A stretch of DNA of 64,000 bases. Source: CAWGJC01 sp965276665. Its GTDB lineage: Bacteria; Pseudomonadota; Alphaproteobacteria; Acetobacterales; Acetobacteraceae. The position numbers and the translations under genes were made by a program. Of the stretch, positions 59,476 to 64,000 are shown piece after piece (the stretch's first letter is position 1; every line of letters begins with the position of its first letter). The DNA lies in assembly GCA_965276665.1 (NCBI GenBank), contig OZ255620.1, forward strand, positions 1,302,001 to 1,366,000. Direction: 5' to 3'. Under the pieces are notes generated by a model, which ran no database searches, was not told where the DNA came from, and saw only the letters and a list, made by a program, of their open reading frames with translations.

Positions 59476-60633
59476 ATGCAGGCTGACACAGTCGACACGC
59501 GCGTCGCGATCCGCCGCATCGAGCTGTTTCCGTTGCGCGCGCCGCTCCCGGCGCCGCGCGCGACACCGTTCGGCCGCCAGTTCGGGCCGCAGACGCTCGT
59601 CCTGCGGGTGACCGATGCCGAGGGCGCGACCGGCTGGGGCGAAGCCTGGGGCACCTTCCCCTCCGGCTTCGGCGTCGAGCACCGCGCCGCCTTTGTCGAG
59701 ATCGTGCTCGCGCCCTTGCTGACCGCGCAGGAATTCGCCTCGCCGGAGGCGGCGTTCGCGCATCTCACCGTCGCGACGCGCCTGCTCGCCAACCATACCG
59801 GCGAGGCCGGCACCGTCGCGCAGACCATCGCGGGCATCGACATCGCGCTCTGGGATCTGGTCGCGCGCCGCGCCGGCCGGCCGATCTGGCGCGTGCTGGG
59901 CGGCGAGCGGAGCGCGGTGCCGGCCTATGCCAGCGGGCTCGATCCGGACCGGGTCGCCGAGCATCTGCCCGCGTTGCGCCGGCAAGGATACGCCGCGCTG
60001 AAAGTCCGGCTCTGGGACGGCGAGGCCGCGCATCGCGAGACGCTCGAGACGCTGCTCGCCGCGATCGGGCCCGACATGCAGCTCCTCGCCGACGCCAATC
60101 AGAGCTGGTCCCCCGAGGCGGCGCGGCGGCAGCTCGCCTCGTTCGGCGACATCCCGCTCGGCTGGATCGAGGAGCCGATCCCCGCCGATTGCACCGATGC
60201 GGAATGGCAGGCGCTGCGCGCGGTCGCCCGCGTGCCGATCTCGGGCGGCGAGAATATCCGCGGCGAGGCGGGATTTTCGCATGCGCTCGAACTCGGCGCG
60301 CTCGCCGTCATCCAGCCGGATATCTGCAAATGGGGCGGGTTCTCCGGCTGCCTGCCGCTCGCCCGCCGCATCATCGCCGCCGGGCGCCGCTACTGCCCGC
60401 ATTTCCTGGGCGGCGGCATCGGGCTGCTGTGCTCGGCGCATCTGCTGGCGGCGGCGGGCGGCGACGGGCTGCTGGAGCACGACGTCAATGCGAACCCGCT
60501 GCGCAGCCGGCTCGTCGTCGTGCCGCCGATCGAGGGCGGGATGCTCGGTCTGCCCGATCTGCCGGGCTGGGGCGCGGCCCCGGACCGGGAGGTGCTCCGC
60601 GACTACGCGGCGAAACCGGTGGGAGGATCGTAA
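59476..60633 (+). CDS. Enolase-superfamily dehydratase (mandelate racemase/muconate lactonizing type)
   Basis: About 385 residues. The N-terminal capping domain has RRIELFPLRAPL and GWGEAWGT. The barrel shows YAALKVRLW (K-x-R in place of K-x-K), LLADANQSWS (metal Asp), GWIEEPI (metal Glu) and ISGGENIRGE (metal Glu), then QPDICKWGGFSG. These are the three metal ligands of the superfamily; the general base Lys set differs slightly from mandelate racemase, so an acid-sugar dehydratase is more likely. Start ATG 59476 or GTG 59467. The MFS gene begins right after its stop, suggesting uptake of its substrate. Confidence 0.86.
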   Translation: MQADTVDTRVAIRRIELFPLRAPLPAPRATPFGRQFGPQTLVLRVTDAEGATGWGEAWGTFPSGFGVEHRAAFVEIVLAPLLTAQEFASPEAAFAHLTVATRLLANHTGEAGTVAQTIAGIDIALWDLVARRAGRPIWRVLGGERSAVPAYASGLDPDRVAEHLPALRRQGYAALKVRLWDGEAAHRETLETLLAAIGPDMQLLADANQSWSPEAARRQLASFGDIPLGWIEEPIPADCTDAEWQALRAVARVPISGGENIRGEAGFSHALELGALAVIQPDICKWGGFSGCLPLARRIIAAGRRYCPHFLGGGIGLLCSAHLLAAAGGDGLLEHDVNANPLRSRLVVVPPIEGGMLGLPDLPGWGAAPDREVLRDYAAKPVGGS

Positions 60634-61947
60634 ATGCAAGAAGCCCGTAACGTTCTCGGCAACCGGTGGCTGCGCATTCTCGGCGTCGCCTTCGTGATGC
60701 ACGTGATTTCCTTCATGGACCGCACGAACATCGCGATGGCGATCCCGTCGATGCGCGCCGATCTCGGGCTGAGCGCCGCCGCGATCGGCTTCGCCACCGG
60801 CTCGCTGTTCTTCGCCTACATGGTGCTGCAGATCCCGGCCGGCCGCCTCGCCAGCACCTGGAGCGTCCGGCGGCTGATCTGCCTGATGTCGATCGCCTGG
60901 GGCATCGCCTCGCTCTCCACCGCTTTCGTGCATAGCGGGACGGAGCTCACGCTGAACCGGCTCGCGGTCGGGTTGTGCGAAGGCGGCGAGATGACGGCGG
61001 TGATCGTGCTGATCCGCCACTGGTTCACCGGTGCGGAGCGCGCGCGCGCCAACACGCTGTTCATGATGAGCGTGCCGCTCTCCTCGGTGATCGCGAACCC
61101 GATTTCCGGCCTGCTGCTCGTGCATGTCGGCTGGCGGTGGATGTTCATCCTCGAGGCCCTGCCGGCCTTTCTCTGGGCCGGCGTCTGGTACGCGCTGATC
61201 ACCGACCGGCCGGAACAGGCAGGCTGGCTCGGGGAGGCGGAGAAATCGCGCCTGATCGCAACGCTTGCCGCCGAGGAGAGAAGCGTCCCGGCGCAGCGCG
61301 GCCATTGGTCGCGCGTGATCTGGCATCCGGCGGTGCTGCTGCTCACCCTCTACAATCTGCTCGCGCTGATGGCGAATTGGGGTGTCACGCTCTGGCTGCC
61401 GAGCCTGCTGCGCGAGGCCGGGTTCTCGATCGGCGCGGTCGGCTGGCTGAGCGCGCTCACCTATGCCGTGGGTGCTGCGATGATGCTGCTGGTCTCGTTC
61501 AGCTCGGACCGTTTCCGCGAGCGCAAGTGGCACATGATCGGCATGACCGTGCTCGCCGGCGTGTTCATGCTGACGGTGCCGTCGCACGGCGCCGGCCATC
61601 TCGTGGCGCTCGTGCTCTGCTTCGTGCTGGTGAACGGCTTCTTCTACGGGCGGTTCGGCCCGTTCTGGTCGCTGCCTTCGGAGATCTTTCCGGCGAGCGT
61701 GGTCGGGGTGGCGATCGGCATCACCAACGGCATCGGCAATCTCGGCGGCTTCTTCGGCCCGTTCACCTTCGGCTATGTGCGCACCGTCACGCAGAGCTTC
61801 TCGTTCGCGATCACGCTGGCGGGCGTGGCCTTCATCCTGAGCGGGGTGGTCGCGGCGTTCATCCGCATGCCGGACCGCCGCCGCCCCGCCGACCAGGCCC
61901 GCGCCGCCGACCCGAGCCGTCAGGCGGGCGCCCCCGCGCCGGGCTGA
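60634..61947 (+). CDS. MFS transporter (anion:cation symporter-like)
   Basis: A 437-residue permease with twelve TM helices. FMDRTNIAMAIPSMRADLGL after helix 1 and SVRRLICLMSIAWGIASL are family-typical for ACS transporters of sugar acids, phthalates and tartrate-like anions. GLCEGGEMTAVIVLIRHWF fits the conserved region of helix 4. The ATG directly follows the dehydratase stop (TAAATG), so the two genes are one operon; the substrate is probably the acid handled by that dehydratase (inference). Confidence 0.88.
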   Translation: MQEARNVLGNRWLRILGVAFVMHVISFMDRTNIAMAIPSMRADLGLSAAAIGFATGSLFFAYMVLQIPAGRLASTWSVRRLICLMSIAWGIASLSTAFVHSGTELTLNRLAVGLCEGGEMTAVIVLIRHWFTGAERARANTLFMMSVPLSSVIANPISGLLLVHVGWRWMFILEALPAFLWAGVWYALITDRPEQAGWLGEAEKSRLIATLAAEERSVPAQRGHWSRVIWHPAVLLLTLYNLLALMANWGVTLWLPSLLREAGFSIGAVGWLSALTYAVGAAMMLLVSFSSDRFRERKWHMIGMTVLAGVFMLTVPSHGAGHLVALVLCFVLVNGFFYGRFGPFWSLPSEIFPASVVGVAIGITNGIGNLGGFFGPFTFGYVRTVTQSFSFAITLAGVAFILSGVVAAFIRMPDRRRPADQARAADPSRQAGAPAPG

Positions 61948-61975
61948 CCGCCACGGGTCCGATCGACGCGGGTTA

Positions 61976-62243
61976 GAGCATTTTCAGTTAAGAGTGCCTT
62001 TCAAAACCTGGCCTGGCGGCCGTCTGACGCACGCTTCCTGCGCTCCGGTGCTCACGGCCACTAAGGCCGCTCCGCTCCGGTGCTCGGAAGCGCACGCCAG
62101 ACGACTCACCAAACCAGGTTTGAAAGGCACTCTAAGTCGGCGCCGGCCCTCGCCCCTCCCGGCCGCCCAACGAAAGTATACTACCGATGGGGCCGGGTAG
62201 GGGGCGAGGGCCGGCGCCGACTCCACCGAAGGTGAAAATGCTC
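61976..62243. repeat. Family A inverted-repeat element carrying a nested family B element (A3)
   Basis: Perfect 10-bp ends GAGCATTTTC and GAAAATGCTC, flanked by TA at 61974-61975 and 62244-62245. It spans 268 bp, of which 143 bp (61992-62134) is a family B element and 3 bp a duplicated TAA. Without them 122 bp remain, the length of A2. The right flank TA belongs to the TAG stop of the acetate symporter gene. Confidence 0.88.
61992..62134. repeat. Family B inverted-repeat element inserted in A3 (B2)
   Basis: Ends GAGTGCCTTTCAAAACC and GGTTTGAAAGGCACTC, 143 bp, flanked by TAA on both sides (61989-61991 and 62135-62137). The core is shared with B1 and B0. The TNA-type 3-bp duplication resembles that of IS5-group (IS1031-like) elements; no transposase is encoded, so it would need one supplied in trans. 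Confidence 0.85.
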
Positions 62244-63919
62244 TAGTGGACCGCCGCGCCTTCGGCGCCGAGCCCGGTCTGCGAGCGTATGAACTGCGCG
62301 TCGAACCGTCTCGCCTCCTCGGCGGCGGCGGCGGAGTGATCGGTCACAGAGCCGAGCCAGCAGCCGAGAAAGCCGATCGGCAGGGAGAACAGCGCCGGCC
62401 CGTCGAGCGGAAAGATCGCGACGGCATTGTGCAGGATGTCGACCCAGATGGTCTTGCTCAGGATCGTCAGGCCGACCGAGCTGATCAGCCCGGCCCAGCC
62501 GCCGAGCACCGCGCCCCGGGTGGTGAAGCGTCGCCAGTACATCGACAGCAGCAGGACCGGGAAATTGGCGCTGGCGGCGACCGCGAAGGCGAGCCCGACC
62601 AGGAACGCCACGTTCTGCCCCTGGAATACGATCCCGAGCAGAACCGCGACCAGGCCGATCGCGAGCGTGCTGATCTTCGACACCCGCACCTCGGCCCCTT
62701 CGCCGACGACGCCGCGGCGGATCACGCTCGCATAGATGTCGTGGCTGATCGCGGTGGCGCCCGCCAGCGTCAGGCCGGCCACCACGGCGAGGATCGTCGC
62801 GAAGGCGACGGCGGAGATGAAGCCGAACATCAGATCGCCGCCGACCGCATGGGCGAGATGCACGGCCGCCATGTTGGCGGTGCCGCGCAGCGCGCCCGAC
62901 GGGTCGAGATAGGCGGGGTCGTGCGAGATGATCGCGACGGCACCGAAGCCGATCAGCGATGTCAGGATGTAGAAATACCCGACCAGCCCGGTCGCCCAGA
63001 TGATCGAGGAGCGCGCGGCCCGCGCATCGGGCACGGTGAAGAAGCGCATCAGGATATGCGGCAGCCCCCCCGTGCCGAACATCAGCGCGATGCTCAGCGA
63101 GATCGTCGAGAGCGGGTGCGCGACCTGCGCCGCCGGCGCCATGATCGCGGCATGCCTGGGATGCGCATCGACCGCGGCGGCGAACATCCTGTCGAGGCTG
63201 AACCCGAACCGCTCGAGCACCAGGAACACGACGGTGGTCGCGCCGATCAGCATCAGCGCGGCCTTGATGATCTGCACCCAGGTCGTCGCCAGCATGCCGC
63301 CGAAGCTCACATAGAGGATCATCAGCACGCCGACGACGATCACCGCGTAGAGATAAGGCAGGCCGAACAGCGTCTGGATCAGCGCGCCGGCGCCGACCAT
63401 CTGCGCGATCAGATAGAACAGCACCACCACCAGCGAATTCACCGCCGCCATGCTGCGCACCGGTCCCGCCCGCAACCGGTAGGAGACCACGTCCGCGAAG
63501 GTGAAGCGGCCGAGATTGCGCAGCCGGTCGGCCAGCAATCCCACCACGACCGGCCAGCCCACCAGGAAGCCGATCGCGTAGATCAGCCCGTCATAGCCGG
63601 TGGTGTAGACGAGGGCGGAGATGCCGAGGAACGAGGCGGCGGAGATGTAATCGCCAGCAATTGCCATGCCGTTCTGGAAACCGGTGATCCCGCCGCCCGC
63701 GGCATAGAAATCCTTGGTGGTGCGGGTGCGGCGCGCCGCCCAGTACGTCACCATCAGGGTGAGCACCACGAAGGCGAGGAACATCGCGATGGCGCTGTAA
63801 TTGGTGGGTTGCTGCTGCACCGGGCCGGCATCGGCCGCCGCCGCCAGGGCGATGCCAGGCCTCGCCGTCAGGCCGATCAGGAAGGCCGGAACAACGCCGG
63901 CGATGACGCGTCGCGTCAT
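62243..63919 (-). CDS. actP: Sodium:solute symporter, acetate permease type
   Basis: A 558-residue member of the SSS family. An N-terminal signal-like segment is followed by about thirteen TM helices. Segments typical of ActP: DFYAAGGGITGFQNGMAIAG, ISAASFLGISALVYTTGYDG, FGTGGLPHILMRFFTVPDA and AGLTLAGATAISHDIYASVI. It imports acetate or similar short acids with Na+ (or H+). The stop TAG lies at the end of element A3. Its ATG overlaps the stop of a DUF485 gene by 4 nt, the usual yjcH-actP arrangement. Confidence 0.93.
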   Translation of the reverse strand: MTRRVIAGVVPAFLIGLTARPGIALAAAADAGPVQQQPTNYSAIAMFLAFVVLTLMVTYWAARRTRTTKDFYAAGGGITGFQNGMAIAGDYISAASFLGISALVYTTGYDGLIYAIGFLVGWPVVVGLLADRLRNLGRFTFADVVSYRLRAGPVRSMAAVNSLVVVLFYLIAQMVGAGALIQTLFGLPYLYAVIVVGVLMILYVSFGGMLATTWVQIIKAALMLIGATTVVFLVLERFGFSLDRMFAAAVDAHPRHAAIMAPAAQVAHPLSTISLSIALMFGTGGLPHILMRFFTVPDARAARSSIIWATGLVGYFYILTSLIGFGAVAIISHDPAYLDPSGALRGTANMAAVHLAHAVGGDLMFGFISAVAFATILAVVAGLTLAGATAISHDIYASVIRRGVVGEGAEVRVSKISTLAIGLVAVLLGIVFQGQNVAFLVGLAFAVAASANFPVLLLSMYWRRFTTRGAVLGGWAGLISSVGLTILSKTIWVDILHNAVAIFPLDGPALFSLPIGFLGCWLGSVTDHSAAAAEEARRFDAQFIRSQTGLGAEGAAVH

Positions 63920-64000
63920 CGCCGCGCCTCCGCGAGGATCCGCTCGCGCAGCCGTTCGAACGTGCCGTTGGCCTGCCAGACGAACAGGCCGACGATCACA
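63916..64000 (-). CDS. DUF485 membrane protein, C-terminal end (cut by window edge)
   Basis: The last 27 residues are visible: VIVGLFVWQANGTFERLRER and a short tail. The ending with one hydrophobic segment followed by a basic helix, and the ATGA overlap with actP, identify it as the YjcH-type DUF485 partner that usually precedes acetate permease genes. The rest lies beyond the window. Confidence 0.75.
   Translation of the reverse strand, partial: VIVGLFVWQANGTFERLRERILAEARR

Noticed and set aside
59413..61599. A 728-codon minus-strand frame opposite the dehydratase and MFS genes
   Set aside because: Composition is typical of antisense to GC-rich coding DNA, and both plus-strand genes are unmistakable.
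1..64000. tRNA, rRNA, riboswitch or prophage genes
   Set aside because: No cloverleaf-like intergenic sequence, ribosomal RNA segment, integrase or phage structural gene was recognised; intergenic space is very limited.

Overview
The window is chromosomal DNA from a high-GC alphaproteobacterium, most likely an acetic-acid-bacteria relative (Acetobacteraceae/Rhodospirillales). This is inferred from the mix of cyoABCD, acetate permease, PoxB-type enzyme, membrane-type exopolysaccharide genes and SigF-type promoters. No rRNA or tRNA gene and no taxonomic marker was seen, so the placement is tentative. Coding density is very high, and many neighbours share 4-nt ATGA overlaps.

Layout. (1) 1-11087: exopolysaccharide locus with glycosyltransferases, a polymerase/ligase-like membrane protein, a Wzx flippase, a Wzc-type co-polymerase/tyrosine kinase, a GDP-mannose-3,5-epimerase-like enzyme and a WbaP-like priming transferase. 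A phosphoribosyltransferase and a HAD protein sit among them. (2) 11286-16912 (minus): a five-gene operon of carrier protein, adenylate-forming ligase, FabG-like reductase, Tat-exported family-5 solute-binding protein and FATP-like acyl-CoA synthetase. (3) 17156-21403: formamidase/acetamidase, amidase, small lipoprotein and CapA-like protein. (4) 21551-25506: cytochrome bo3 quinol oxidase cyoABCD. (5) 25663-33742: an acyltransferase, then a probable SigF/NrsF stress regulon. That regulon has a MsrP-like molybdoenzyme, a cytochrome b and a PRC-barrel protein on one side, an orphan NrsF anti-sigma factor in the middle, and a glycosyltransferase/GT87/radical-SAM/GT2 operon on the other. Three matches to GTAACC-N16-CGAA precede the three transcription units. 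(6) 33783-43930: assorted metabolism (PEP mutase family, GH16, ketopantoate reductase, MBL hydrolase, Gly-rich secreted protein, two SDRs, PoxB-like TPP enzyme) and a decayed enolase/GMC remnant. (7) 44109-56676: thirteen genes, every junction overlapping by 4 or 8 nt, encoding alternative complex III (ActABCDEF), a small membrane protein, SCO, a caa3-type oxidase (CoxBACD) and a glycosyltransferase. (8) 56641-64000: PIG-L/methyltransferase fusion, acyl-CoA dehydrogenase, enolase-superfamily dehydratase with its MFS transporter, and the acetate symporter ActP with the end of its DUF485 partner.

Two families of short non-coding inverted-repeat elements recur. Family A is about 120 bp, has ends GAGCATTTTC and TA target duplications, and lies at TAG stop codons. 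Family B is about 143 bp. One B copy sits inside an A copy with a 3-bp duplication; removing it restores the exact 122-bp length of another A copy.

The respiratory genes suggest two terminal branches: quinol directly to O2 (bo3), and quinol to ACIII to caa3. The SigF-like block suggests envelope repair and glycosylation under metal or oxidative stress (inference).
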